From positions 1,393,876 to 1,457,875 of the forward strand of contig CM119270.1 in assembly GCA_051294375.1 (NCBI GenBank): a stretch of DNA of 64,000 nucleotides, in the 5' to 3' direction. The notes under the pieces are model-generated. The model searched no databases. It saw only the letters and a program-made list of their open reading frames with translations, and was not told where the DNA came from. The stretch is from Paraspadella gotoi (Eukaryota; Chaetognatha). This document shows, piece by piece, positions 23,321-33,897 of this stretch. The position numbers and the translations under genes are program-made. Every line of letters starts with the position of its first letter. Position 1 is the stretch's first letter.

Positions 23321-25414
23321 GTGAGTTAATCCCGGGCGCCCCTTAACGGGTAATGATGAGCGTGCGGCGTCACTGAGGGTCACGGTGTGTGTGAGAGAGT
23401 GTGGCGCTTGTAACGCTCAACGGTAAGTAAATGGGTTACGTGGGTGAGTAACTTTCATTCACTAAACGGTTGAGCGGTGAGATTCATCAGTGATGGATGG
23501 TAAGGTCGTCGTCTTCGTCGTCGTCTTCGTCGTCGTCTTCGTCGTCGTCTTCGTCGTCGTCTTCATCATCGTCTTCGTCGTCGTCTTCGTCTTTTCAGTC
23601 ACTACAAGAGACATGATTGATTGGTTGATTGGTTGTACCAATTTCATAAGGAAGTGAATTGATCTCAAGCGGACGGGAGTTGACATTCTGTATACATATC
23701 CTGGTATCTAGACTGTAATGGATCAGTCAAGTGACGCAACGATGATCAGCAATCACTGTTAGCCCAACACCTCTTTAATGAAATCAAAAAGAAAAGAATA
23801 CAAAAAATTATCCATTTATTTAATACGTGCATAAGTTACCGTGCCTTTAATTTTGGACAACATTGGACAGGCAATATAACTCATGATTGCTAAAGAAAGA
23901 AAGTAAATAATAAATTATAAATCTAATCAATAAATAATGAGTGAACGAGCGATAAATAATACAATTGATAAACAAACATTTATTTTAAAATTTAACAGGT
24001 GAAGACGCCATATAGATTCGGCGTCTTTCTTTTCTTCGGTTTCCTGGTCAACGTCCACTTCATGTCTTGGCGCGCCGCTACGGGTCTCATGCCGCTGGGG
24101 AGTAAAGGAGAAGTCCAAATTTGCCTTATTTACCCAGAACGACCCATTTTATCTTAAATTAAGAATTGAGCTAGTTTTTTAAATTAAAGATTAAATTAAT
24201 TAGGGATTAGGGATTTGGTTAAGGATTAAGTTAATGAATATGAAAAGGGATTAAGTTAATGATTAGGGTTATAGCTTAGGATTAGGGAGTAGAGTTTGAA
24301 GTTTAGTGGCTTAAATTAAGAATAAAGGATAAATGTTTAGAATTAGATTAATGTTAGGGATTAGACTTAGGAATATGTGTTAATGATTTTATTTATAAAA
24401 TTAAAAATATATTTAAGTTAAATACCATAGTTAAAATAAATTTCTGGGATAAAGAAACAGAAATGGGTCACTTTGGGAAAACAGAGCGGAAATATGGCCT
24501 CATGCGGAAATCGAATAATTAAAAATACTATTTTTTCCATAAATAAATATTCATTGTTCCAAGACTATATAACCCACTATTCGAATTTTAATATTGTCAC
24601 TTTCACTCCGCCCTCCTAGGCAGCTACACCAGCGTCAATAATTCAGTCATGCTGCTGTCTCCTTTCATCTCCGCTGCTCTGAGCCGGCGCTGCGTTCGCG
24701 TAGTCGACGTCGTGGGCGCCGTCGCCGCCGTCGTCGGCGTCTTCCTCGTGGCGCGCCCGGCGTTCCTCTTCGGCGTCGCCAACGAAACCCCGGCGCGCGC
24801 CTACGGACTCGCCATTTTAGCCGGCGTCTGTAGCCTGGCTTATCCTTACTTCTTCGGAGCGACGGCCGACGCTCATTGGTCCAATTTCCTGGTGCTGCGC
24901 GTCGGCTGCAGCGCCGTCGTCGCTTTCGTCTGCTTCGCTATCGCCGGCGGAGCTGCTGCTTTCGAAGCGGCGTCGGTTTTGTCTATGGCCGACGCTTTCT
25001 TTGTCGGCGTCGTCTCTACCGTCTACAGGTTGGAAAAGGATGAAGGAGAATAGAATAGAATAGAATAGAATAGAATAGAATAGAATAGAATAGAATAGAA
25101 TAGAATAGAATAGAATAGAATAGAATAGAATAGGAATTTGAATGAGTCTTTTTGCTATTAATATAATTAATATAATTAATATAATTCTGGAACGTTAAAA
25201 AAGGAACGGGATCTATGTGTAAATACTGAAATTTAAAACTATGTATATAATTAGTCCACTTTGTAAATTTTTGTTTTGTTAATTTATTTACATTTCTTTA
25301 AAATGTGTACATACATGTATAATATACATTGTATATGTACGGCTCATTAACTGTTACATTGTTACTGTGTTAAATTTTCACATTTTGAGCATAATAAATC
25401 AAATCAAATCAAAT

Positions 25415-25512
<98 letters not shown>

Positions 25513-25760
25513 CTCTCTCTCCCTTTTTTCTCTCTCAGACTCTCCCAACTGATCGCCAGCGAGAGTTCGAACTTCACGATGCGGATCCCGCGGGATTCTT
25601 GGCAACTTCTTCAAAACCCGGTGTCATACCGACCACGGCGTTGCTTTCGGCGGCGCTCTACGGTGAGACGCTTTCGGCGACGGAGTCGGTGGGCGTGGTC
25701 CTCGTCTTCGGCGCCATCTTTTTCGTGTCTGCGGCCAAGTTATTTTGGCGGGAAAAATGA
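23069..25760 (+). CDS. SLC35G-like DMT (EamA) transporter, four exons, one apparent frameshift
   Basis: Predicted multi-pass membrane protein of the drug/metabolite transporter superfamily, probably about 328 residues in 10 helices. The joined exons 23069-23320, 23999-24101, 24620-25028 and 25539-25760 all use GT-AG introns with matching phases (0, 1, 2). The product shows the EamA pattern: a first helix near residues 28-48 (LLLGVLFSSFFSLLV), a helix ending VFLVARPAFLFG near 158-170, which closely matches SLC35G proteins (helix then RPPFLFG), and a C-terminal helix ending in the dibasic tail FWREK. Substrate is unknown; SLC35G members are poorly characterised. Exon lengths sum to 986, one short of a multiple of three, and the reading frame shifts inside exon 4. 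The sequence upstream has no TATA box; AATAAA lies 43 bases after the stop. It could be a pseudogene, but conserved splice sites and frame elsewhere favour a real gene with a consensus error. The symbol is left blank because the member within SLC35G cannot be fixed. Confidence 0.85.
23999..24101 (+). CDS. Transporter exon 2
   Basis: Acceptor TTTAACAG|GT, donor GGGGA|GTAAAG, entering in phase 0 and leaving in phase 1. Encodes residues 85-118, a hydrophobic helix with the core FGVFLFFGFLVNVHF followed by MSWRAATGLMPLG. The exon is too short for ordinary ORF finding; it fills exactly the helix 3 to helix 4 segment missing between exons 1 and 3. Confidence 0.8.
24190..24370 (+). repeat. TTAGGG-rich stretch in intron 2
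   Basis: Contains ATTAGGGATTAGGGATTT, GATTAGGGTT, GATTAGGGAG and TGTTAGGGATT interspersed with TTAAG and TTAATG. It resembles a decayed telomere-type repeat or an independent 6-7 base microsatellite. Confidence 0.5.
24620..25028 (+). CDS. Transporter exon 3
   Basis: Acceptor CCTCCTAG|GC, donor TACAG|GTTGG. Begins SYTSVNNSVMLLSPF, the EamA helix-4 pattern, then a helix ending in RPAFLFG, and three more helices (LAILAGVCSLAYPYFFG, VGCSAVVAFVCFAIAG, ADAFFVGVVSTVY). GC content is far above the flanks and many codons end in C or G, in contrast to the AT-rich introns. Confidence 0.85.
25050..25132. repeat. GAATA pentanucleotide microsatellite in intron 3
   Basis: About 16 perfect AGAAT/GAATA units starting about 20 bases after the exon 3 donor. 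Confidence 0.95.
25188..25530 (+). mobile_element. Dispersed element with AAATC tail and CT tract
   Basis: The body from AACGTTAAAAAAGGAACGGG to ACATTTTGAGCATAATAAAT (about 25190-25402) is followed by an AAATC-type tail and then about 110 bases of CT repeats reaching the exon 4 acceptor. An inverted copy lies at 59125-59362 with the same body, a degenerate AATC tail and adjacent GA (complement CT). A unique body, an AATAAA-like terminus and a simple-repeat tail suggest a non-LTR retroelement 3' end or a SINE; no coding or A/B boxes are seen. It supplies the pyrimidine tract of the exon 4 acceptor. Confidence 0.6.
25539..25760 (+). CDS. Transporter exon 4 with frameshift
   Basis: Acceptor TTCTCTCTCAG|AC. 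Continues from exon 3 as RLSQLIASE, then the EamA pattern resumes one frame over as FELHDADPAGFLATSSKPG, followed by the last two helices (TTALLSAALYGE, VGVVLVFGAIFFVSAAKLF) to TGA at 25758-25760. The switch falls around 25565-25572, inside GCGAGAGTTCGAA, consistent with one missing base. AATAAA at 25803-25808 is a good polyadenylation signal. Confidence 0.8.
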   Translation, partial: TLPTDRQREFELHDADPAGFLATSSKPGVIPTTALLSAALYGETLSATESVGVVLVFGAIFFVSAAKLFWREK

Positions 25761-25802
25761 GGGAGGGAGGGAGGAGAGGGAGAAAGGAGGAAGAAAAAAC
25801 TT

Positions 25803-25808
25803 AATAAA
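25803..25808 (+). terminator. Polyadenylation signal of the transporter gene
   Basis: AATAAA 43 bases after the stop codon, in otherwise AT-rich downstream sequence. Confidence 0.6.
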
Positions 25809-26024
25809 ATGACGACATTTTTAAGAAATATAGATTTTGTGATTTTTTAACTTGTTTTTCTGACACTTGCGAGTGTTGATGTACATTTAATATTTATTTA
25901 TATTGACCTTTTTTAATTTTTTTTGGTAGTAATTTCCATTCGTTATTTTTTTATCAGTGTTATTGCTTTCAATTTAGATATAAAGGATATGTATCTTCTA
26001 TTTTTTATGTATCTCTAAAGTTAA

Positions 26025-26265
26025 AGACGAGGCTCTTCGGGCTTGGTGCCCTAAAGAGAGTAGATAAATGGCTGGTGTCATAAGGTACTAGGTATATGGG
26101 CCTGGTGCCATAAGAGACTAGATATATGGGCCCGATGCAACGATTGGCCACATGTGTGTGCCTTGTGCCATAAAGCGTTGGATCCTTAGGCCTGGTGCCA
26201 TAACAGGCTGGTTCCATAAAGGCCTGTATCTTCGAGCCGGGTGTCTCGAAAGGCTTGGCGCCTGT
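26025..26265. repeat. Degenerate 30-bp tandem repeat, about 7 copies
   Basis: Units start with GCCTGGTGCCATAA or a variant and continue with an ACTAGATATATGG-like segment; later units are strongly diverged. The minus strand reads YGTRPIYLVP-type repeats. Confidence 0.75.
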
Positions 26266-26279
26266 CGAAAAGTCTCGTC

Positions 26280-26530
26280 TCAGTCAAACAAAAAAAAAAA
26301 GGCGGCGACAAAAAAATGGAAACAAAAGAGGAAAAAAAAAGAAGAAGAGAGAAAATTCGATCTGGAGTGAGAAATGGGGGAAGGGTTTTTGGGGGGGAGA
26401 GGGGGAGAGGAGGAGGGGGAGAGGAGAGAGGGAGAGAGAGAGGGGGAGAGGGAGAGGAGGAGGAGGGGGAGAGGGGGAGAGGGGAGAAAATAAGAAAGGG
26501 GAAAAGTGAAAAACAAGAAAAAGAGGCGGA
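26280..26530. repeat. Purine-rich GGGAGAGG tract
   Basis: About 250 bases of nearly pure purine on the plus strand with runs of up to 8 G. Confidence 0.75.
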
Positions 26531-26624
26531 GTTTTTTTGAGACCAAAAATGGTTAAATTTTGACGGAAGAAGATGATGACGAAGTTGACGATGACGACGA
26601 TGACGTAGCCAAAACTAGGATAGA

Positions 26625-26669
26625 TAGAGAGAGAGAGAGAGAGAGGAAGAGAGAGAAGAGAGAAGAGAG

Positions 26670-26704
<35 letters not shown>

Positions 26705-26805
26705 AAGAGAGACAAAAAGGTAAGGGTCAAATTTGATTCCATTTCGAGACGCAGAATTTGTTTTTGCTTCGTCCCAAAGATCCAGTGCCAAATCTCAAGA
26801 CTTCG

Positions 26806-26837
<32 letters not shown>

Positions 26838-26846
26838 CTCTCTTCT

Positions 26847-26886
<40 letters not shown>

Positions 26887-26896
26887 CTCTCTCTCC
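26625..26896. repeat. Facing GA and CT microsatellites
   Basis: GA at 26625-26712, 93-base spacer, CT at 26806-26896. The complementary arms could pair. Confidence 0.85.
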
Positions 26897-26999
26897 ACAA
26901 CGATCGTCTCCCTCTCTATCGGATAATGAAAGAAAAAAACTATTTTAACTTAACTTAAATTTCAAGAAACAACAGAGAGATTCGTTCGATAATTAAAAG

Positions 27000-27115
27000 T
27001 AAGTTTAAAGGTAAGGCGGAGTTTGATCAGAGAAAAGGTAGGCGTGCTGACGTGAGGGAAAGGTAAGCGAGTCTGACTAGAGTAAAGGTAAGGCGTGTGA
27101 GGGGAAAGTAAAAAG
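27000..27115. repeat. About 33-bp repeat with AAAGGTAAGGCG core
   Basis: Four spaced variants of AAAGGTAAGGCG within about 110 bases, between copies of TGATCAGAG or TGACTAGAG. Confidence 0.55.
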
Positions 27116-27299
27116 TTGAATTGTGAGATGATGAATACGAAGTAAATTTGCAAAGATAATTCAAATGAGAGGAATGAAAACTATCAGCAGTTTTGTCATT
27201 ATCCTTCTGCCCACAACCACAAAAATTAGCACAACGACCACAACAACATCAAAAACAACGAAAACAAACATACAAGAAGAGAGAAGAGACAGAGAGAAC

Positions 27300-27303
27300 A
27301 AGT

Positions 27304-27366
<63 letters not shown>

Positions 27367-27491
27367 GGAGAGAGAGAGAGAGAGAGAGGAGAGTAGACCA
27401 AAAACTCACGAACCGATCTCTGGTGCCTTTTATATTACGCACTAATCGATATAGAAGAAAGTCATAATGCCTCAGTGTCCTCTCTTCCTCT

Positions 27492-27544
<53 letters not shown>

Positions 27545-27548
27545 CTCA
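27300..27548. repeat. Facing GA and CT microsatellites
   Basis: GA at 27308-27393, about 100-base spacer, CT at 27493-27548. Confidence 0.85.
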
Positions 27549-27884
27549 GCTCAGAGATGAGGGTTGCGAGGATTAAAATTAGGGTGATAGTGAGAAGCGA
27601 GATTCGGATCTTAAAACTCTCCGCGATGGAAAGAATCATTGGAAGAACTGGCGAACCAACAATAAGCAAACAACAATAGAGAAACACCGACAGAAACAAC
27701 AACAACAAATTAAAAACATAAAAACTAGTAAAAACAACACCATACAACAACAACAGCAACAACAATCAAAAAACTAAGAACAATAAAACAAATCATCACA
27801 TTGTGGAGAGTTTTGTCCTGTCTGTATGTCTGACGCGTGTCTGTCTTCTCTGTTTCCTTGACCTCGTACTCTCTCTTATTTCTC

Positions 27885-27890
27885 CTCTCT

Positions 27891-27948
<58 letters not shown>

Positions 27949-28074
27949 GCTCTGTCTTCACAAAAAGGTCAAAAGTAAAAAACACTGCGTCGAGAAATGA
28001 CAAAATTCATAATCACATAACAAAAATCGAAGGAAAGTGAGAGAAAATTTCATTCCTCGGAATGTCGAAAATTT

Positions 28075-28109
<35 letters not shown>

Positions 28110-28168
28110 AGAGAGAGAAGAGAGAGAAGAGAGAGAGAGAGAGTCGAGAGAGAGGGAGAGAGAGGGTT
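27885..28168. repeat. Facing CT and GA microsatellites
   Basis: CT at 27885-27950, about 125-base spacer, GA at 28076-28168; the order is reversed relative to the preceding two pairs. Confidence 0.85.
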
Positions 28169-29160
28169 ATCGAGAACAAAGAAAGTACAAACGAACAAAT
28201 ACGGTAATACTTCATGAAATCAAATAAAGAAAAAAATATGGAGAGCCCAAAGACTAAGCGAACGAGAACGCGATATTTTATGAAGGATATCGAACGAAGT
28301 GGTAACGTTATACGAAAGATACGAAGAAGCGCTACAGGGATTACGAAGAACGGATATGGGATATCGGAAAACGAGAAGGATAAACGCGAAGGATACGAAT
28401 GATTAGCTGAGGTTACGGGATCACTTAGAACGAGAAGGAACTAGTGTTAACGTGACGGACAACATACTACAAGAGAAGACGACAACAAGAAGAAACGAAC
28501 GAACGATACGAACGATATTACTGGAATTACTGAAATCTGAGTGGACCATACGAACGTCAACGATTCTCCAAGTTATTCGTCTGTGTTGAACTCGGGTAAA
28601 AATAAGAATCGAAATATCGAGAGAAAATAACGAAAGAAAAATGGAGGAGAGAAGAGGATGACGACGACGATGACGACTACGACGATGACGAGATGATGAC
28701 GATTGAAAATGACATTGAGGATTGTAAATATCAGTGAATCTAAGTTAAAACAAAAAAAGTTATATGTTGGATAAGAATAAAGACATAGACGACAACGACA
28801 ACAAAGACGTTAAAAATGGCGCCAGAAACGACCGACGACGAAACGACGACGACGACGACGACGACGAAAAATGCCGGCGAACATCTTTCTACTTCTCTTA
28901 TTCAAATTTCTTAGAGGAAGAAAAATCTTTTTTTTTTGGGAGCGAAAAAAAGAAAATGATGATTGGGATTGAAGACAGAATTGGGGGGGAGAGAAGAAGA
29001 GGAGAGAGAGAGAGAGAGGAGAGAGAGAAGAAGAGAGAGAGAAATATATGAAATATTGAAAGTAAAAAGCTGGGCTTGAGGCCAGTGTTTTACACGGCCT
29101 TTTTTAAAAAAGCTACGTTTTTTTTGAGAAAATTATTACTCATATAATACAAGAACTATG
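28169..29160. other. Spacer with GAC-type repeats
   Basis: GAC/GATGAC repeats at 28655-28705 and ACG repeats at 28828-28868; GA at 28995-29042. A 62-codon Lys/Arg-rich frame at 28214-28402 has no recognisable domain. Confidence 0.5.
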
Positions 29161-29179
29161 TTATTCTACTATTCTTCTA

Positions 29180-29550
29180 GTTTTAGAGAGAGAGAAAGAA
29201 GAGAGAGAGAGGCAAGGAGAGAGAGAGAGGAGAGGGATGAGTGTAGAGGAGAGAGGGGCAAGAAGAGGAGAGGAAGAGAGAGGAGAGGAGAGAGAGGTGA
29301 GGGAGATATGAAGGAGAGAGACGAGGAGATGAGAGAATTAGAGATAGATGAGAGAATAGAGCGACGAGAGAGAGAGAGACGAGAGAGAAATGAGAGAGCG
29401 AGAGACGAAGAGATGAGGCAGAGAAGAGAGAGAGAGAGGAGAGAGAGTAAGATCTAGAGGAGAGAGAAGACGAGAGAGAGAGACGATGAGAGAGAGACGG
29501 AGAGAGAGAGAGATGAGAGAGAGAGGAGACGAGAGAGAGAGAAAGAGGGT
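29180..29550. repeat. Long imperfect GA tract
   Basis: About 370 bases of GAGA interrupted by single C, T and G changes. Both strands are open (Arg/Glu or Ser/Leu), as expected from the motif. Confidence 0.85.
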
Positions 29551-29559
29551 TAAATAAGG

Positions 29560-30645
29560 AAAGTGGTGAATGATTAAGAAAAGGAATGAGAGCATACTGG
29601 GAGCAAACAGAGCCAGAGCTGAGTTTTAACGCAATAATGATAAAAATGCTTAATGAGCTGGTTTATTAGGGTGGAGTTGAATGAAATTATTGAGTGATGC
29701 AACATTATTTTTTTGCTGCCTATGGATATATAATTAATGAATTTAATTCTTTTTAAAATTTTTTTATTTTAGGCACATAACAGGACTATTAGCAAAATTC
29801 ATTATTTAGTAGCTAATATCCTTATAAAATCGTCAAAATTTCAAAATAATTTTTTTTTATTTTAAGAACTGATTTTAGAATTCGCTGTAAAAAAACTAAG
29901 AATTTTTATAATAATAGTTATATGATATTTTAATGGTTGATCACAAAAAATGGACTAAAATACATTTTAACATATATAAGTTTCTACTTACAGAGAATAA
30001 AAAAGATCAGGAATTTTCACCTTTTTCTTATAACATTGAAGTGATGACAAGAATTTTTTGATAACATATTTTTATATTTTTGATTCAACTTTTTCAGAAG
30101 AATGCTGAATCTTTATTAAAAGTTTTAGAAAAATTATTTTAAAATTTTACTATTTTATAAGGATATTACTACAAACATACACTTAATTTACTATCTAGCT
30201 TCCCGATGATAATATGAACCAAAATATTTTTTTGTACTAGCTTAATCATACTATCTCACATCAAAATCATTGTTCGATCATTCAAATTAATTTTTGTTCT
30301 GAGTGCTCCACGCTACTGTTTATTGCCCACAATTTTAAACAATAAATCGAATCGATAAATAAAATTGTTTACCAAATTTCAAAGTTTACACTACTTGGCG
30401 GAGGTTTCAGGTTTTGGGTTCTAATGGTTGGGCTTAAGGAAGGGAAAGGCACGTCTTGATTTTCATTGTCCGCGCGAGCGAAGAAATATTATTTCCCTAC
30501 ACCACAACGCGCAAAATATTTTCTGACGATCTCACGCATGCTCTGATACATTTAGTCAAAAATCGCCGTTCGGTATCACAAGGAATTATCACAAGCAAGA
30601 CTAGAGAGAGGCTGGGAGGACTCAACCAGCGCACTAAAATTCCCT
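29560..30645. other. AT-rich spacer, no gene seen
   Basis: Low-complexity AT-rich sequence without long ORFs, tandem units or recognisable elements. Confidence 0.5.
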
Positions 30646-30649
30646 TCTT

Positions 30650-31560
30650 CTGCTCTCTCTCTCCTCTCTCTCTCCTCTCTCTCTCCCTCTCTCTCTCTCT
30701 TCTCTCTCTACTCTCTCTCATCCTCTCTCTTCTCTCTTCTCCCACGAAGAAACAACGCAACAAAATCTGGTAGCGGCAAAACCTTAAGGCCCAAAAACGA
30801 TATTAAGGAGATAGATGATCCGAGAGGTATGGCAGAGAATGATGGGTAGCTGAGAGATCTTTTTTTTTTTTCTGTGTCCACTTTTCTTTCTAGATAGAAT
30901 TAGCAAAGAACTTAATTACTGAATTCAATGCGTATCTTGGAGTATAGTGTTTTTTTACGAGAGAATAAAATGCCTTTCCTTGGAAAAAATTACGATTCAA
31001 GGGACGTTACGGGAGCTTCTATGCTCCAAATACTTTATGCCGGGCTCATTAGACCCACAAGATTATACATAAGATTGAAAGAGAGAGGAGAGTAAAATGA
31101 ACTATCGAGACGCGCGCAAACTCGATCTTAAATGAAAAGAGTAACAAGATTTCGGACCAGACAGAAAGACGACCGATTGCTCGACGATGATGACTCGTCG
31201 TGTTGAAGAGAGACTCGGTACGACCTGGACTCGATGACTTTGCGAGAGGATGATGGATCTAGAGAGAGAGAGAGATACCGAAAAAACAAGAAAAGTAAGT
31301 TAAAAATTAAAAGACAAACAAAAGAAAAGAGTTGAGATTGTACGAGAAAGAAAGAGAGATGATGAGTGGACCCGTACTCTCGCTCTGAAAGGATTGCGGC
31401 TGCGAGAATCGGAGCATGGAAGGAAGAGAGAGAGAGAGAGAAAAGAGAGAGATAGAAAAGCGGGAAACCATAAAAAAATAACAGATAGAACCCTTCTTTT
31501 TAAGTTTTTCGAGAAGTCGTGATCCTCTCTCTCTCTCTCAACCACCCAATCTCTTTCTAT

Positions 31561-31597
<37 letters not shown>

Positions 31598-32139
31598 TCT
31601 CTCTCTCTCTCTCTACTCTCCTCTCTCTCCCTCTCTACCCCTCCCTCTCTCTCCCCTCTTTTTATATTTCATTCCAAACAAAACTAATTGTTCGCGACCA
31701 GAGAGCAAAAGAGGGAGGGACGATCCTTTTCTTGTTTGCGTATCCATTACTTTCGATTCTCCTTCAGAATCTTTTTTATTTCAAGCATTGATTGGTTGGT
31801 TGGTTGGTTGCGTGTTTTCTTGGTTGTTTAATTAGATTTTTTTCTCTCTTTTTGATTTGTTTCATTCATTCTTTCTTTCTTTTTCTTTTCTCTTTTTTTC
31901 CTTCTTTCTCTCTTTTTCATGTCTTTCTTTCTCTCCTTCTTTCTATCTTTCTTTCCTTCATTCATGCTACCTTTCTTTCTATCTTTCTTTTTTTTCTTTC
32001 CCCCCTCCCCCCCTTTTCATATTTTCCCTCCCCTGTGATTCTCACTCTCACTGAAGAAAATATTCTTGACAGAGAGTCGACACAAGTTGCAGAGGATTGT
32101 GTTTTACCATTTCCCATCGGAGATTAGCCAGGTTAGTTC

Positions 32140-32176
<37 letters not shown>

Positions 32177-32180
32177 CTCA

Positions 32181-32226
<46 letters not shown>

Positions 32227-32245
32227 CCCCCTCTTTCTCTCCTTC
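30650..32245. repeat. CT, CTTT and GA tracts with short spacers
   Basis: CT at 30655-30745; GA at 31261-31275 and 31425-31455; CT at 31525-31660; CTTT-rich at 31855-32000; CT at 32140-32225. Nothing coding is recognised between them. Confidence 0.7.
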
Positions 32246-32678
32246 TGATAAAGAAATAAGAAGAACAAATAAAAATTCAACTAAAACGAAATGAAAAAGA
32301 ATTAAATAAAAAAATTCTCAGCGGGAAATTTTTTCTCTCAAACCAGTGAACGGGGATTCGAAGTTGATAAACGGAGTATTTTTCTTAAAATTAGAATATT
32401 ATTAACAATAATAAATATTGATATGTTCTCAGAAAGAAATAATTATACTGTCAGCAGGCAATGAATGTTTTTTACAATATACCGGACAGCGTAATCCACG
32501 GTTTTGTTTTTTTAAATTTTTGCATTTACAATTTTGGCTGAATTGAACAAAAAAAATATGCTAATGTATACTACATCATGAAACACTACTTTTTCATGTT
32601 TTCTTTAAGGAGACTAAATAATTAAATAATTACATATTGTGTATACTGTATAGACTTTCGATTTCGTTGCTTTTGGGA

Positions 32679-32850
32679 ATTAGGAAGAAAAACAATTTTG
32701 ATTTATTTTTTACAACGAATTATGTATTGACAGTTGAGCAGACATGTTTCGACTCTGCATTTTAGAGTCTTCATCAATACTTCATGAAAACTGTCAATAC
32801 ATAATTCGTTGTAAAAAAAAAAACAAATAAAAATTGTTTTTCTTCCTAAT
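32679..32850. mobile_element. Hairpin element (MITE-like) with hammerhead-like core
   Basis: Terminal arms 32679-32735 and 32789-32850 are near-perfect reverse complements, sharing AATTATGTATTGACAGTT and GGAAGAAAAACAATTTT, with a loop of about 53 bases. On the minus strand the loop reads TTGATGA (32777-32771), a 6-bp GACTCT/AGAGTC stem closed by AAAATGC, then GAAACATGTC (32750-32741). That is the order of a hammerhead ribozyme core (CUGAUGA, stem II, GAAA, short stem III, cleavage C), except for U in place of the first C and one extra A before stem II. The arms would form stem I. No transposase is present; internal similarity to retrozyme or Penelope-like elements is inferred. Confidence 0.6.
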
Positions 32851-33150
32851 AATTACATATAAATAAAACCAAATTTTTATTCCGATTTAATTAAATCTCG
32901 AGTGTCTTTTGTTCAAATGTTTTCGCGACGATAATTTTCACTTCTTCAATTTTTCCGCTTGAGGTCGGGAGCCGCGCCTCGCCTATTGACTCAGCACTTA
33001 CCCGGCAACCGACAAATCAAATCTGGAGCCAGTTAGATATGAGGGCAAAGAAGAATCATACTGTTGTAACCCAATGTAAGCAGTAGAAAAATTTTTGGGA
33101 TGAACGTAAAATGTTCAATCCGTTGTAATTTTGATATGTAACATCAAAAC
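32851..33150. other. Spacer, no gene seen
   Basis: Mixed AT-rich sequence with a short GC-richer patch at 32960-33010. No ORF of note. Confidence 0.4.
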
Positions 33151-33151
33151 T

Positions 33152-33167
33152 CTTCTCTCTCTCTCCT

Positions 33168-33244
<77 letters not shown>

Positions 33245-33464
33245 ACCCTCGTTTCGTCACAAAAAGAACCTTCACGAAAACACTTACCTCACAAGAAGTT
33301 CGTCCCCTTTTTCTTTCCCTTTTCCTTCGTCACGCCTTAACTTTTTGCGAGGCTGGAAAAGGTGAGGTCCCGAGTTCTCCGCGGGTTCGGGTAAGTTCGA
33401 AGTGGAACCAGAATGTCTGAGGCTGATGCCACATTTTCCGAAGGTGAGTCGTGAAGAGGGTAAG

Positions 33465-33551
<87 letters not shown>
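33152..33551. repeat. Facing CT and GA microsatellites
   Basis: CT at 33152-33242 with two short interruptions, and a nearly perfect GA tract of about 84 bases at 33467-33551. The spacer between (33243-33466) has no recognised gene. Confidence 0.9.
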
Positions 33552-33554
<3 letters not shown>

Positions 33555-33780
33555 TTCCTCCAATAAACCGCGCATCATATATTTACGCTGTCATTTATCT
33601 CACGTCACATGTCACATATTTTATCATATCAGATATCATTGTTCGAAAATTCCTCTCGCACTCATAAGATTCCATGAGACCTACATTTTTTTAAAATCCG
33701 AATTAAAAAAAAAAACGTTACGCGTAAATTCCTTTTCTTTTTTTTTGAGGCGAAATTCTTCCCGGGTCGATTTTTCCTCA

Positions 33781-33897
33781 GCCGCGGCGGAGCAGGAGCT
33801 GCTGGTGCCGCGGCGCAGCAGGGGCTGCTGCTGCAGCGGCGGAGCAGGGGCTGCTGCTTCAGCGACGGAGCAGGGGCTGCTGCTGCCGCGGCGACGG
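33781..33897. repeat. GC-rich 26-bp tandem repeat, 4.5 copies
   Basis: Unit GCCGCGGCGGAGCAGGGGCT plus GCTGCT. A 26-base period cannot keep one reading frame, so the Ala/Gly/Cys-rich frames are artefacts. It is strikingly GC-rich within AT-rich flanks. Confidence 0.95.

Noticed and set aside
23050-23346. 98-codon plus frame overlapping transporter exon 1
   Set aside because: Lacks ATG at its start and reads through the splice donor; the frame starting at 23069 gives the EamA helix.
25579-25812. 77-codon Arg-rich plus ORF
   Set aside because: It is the wrong frame of transporter exon 4; the EamA helices are in the neighbouring frame.
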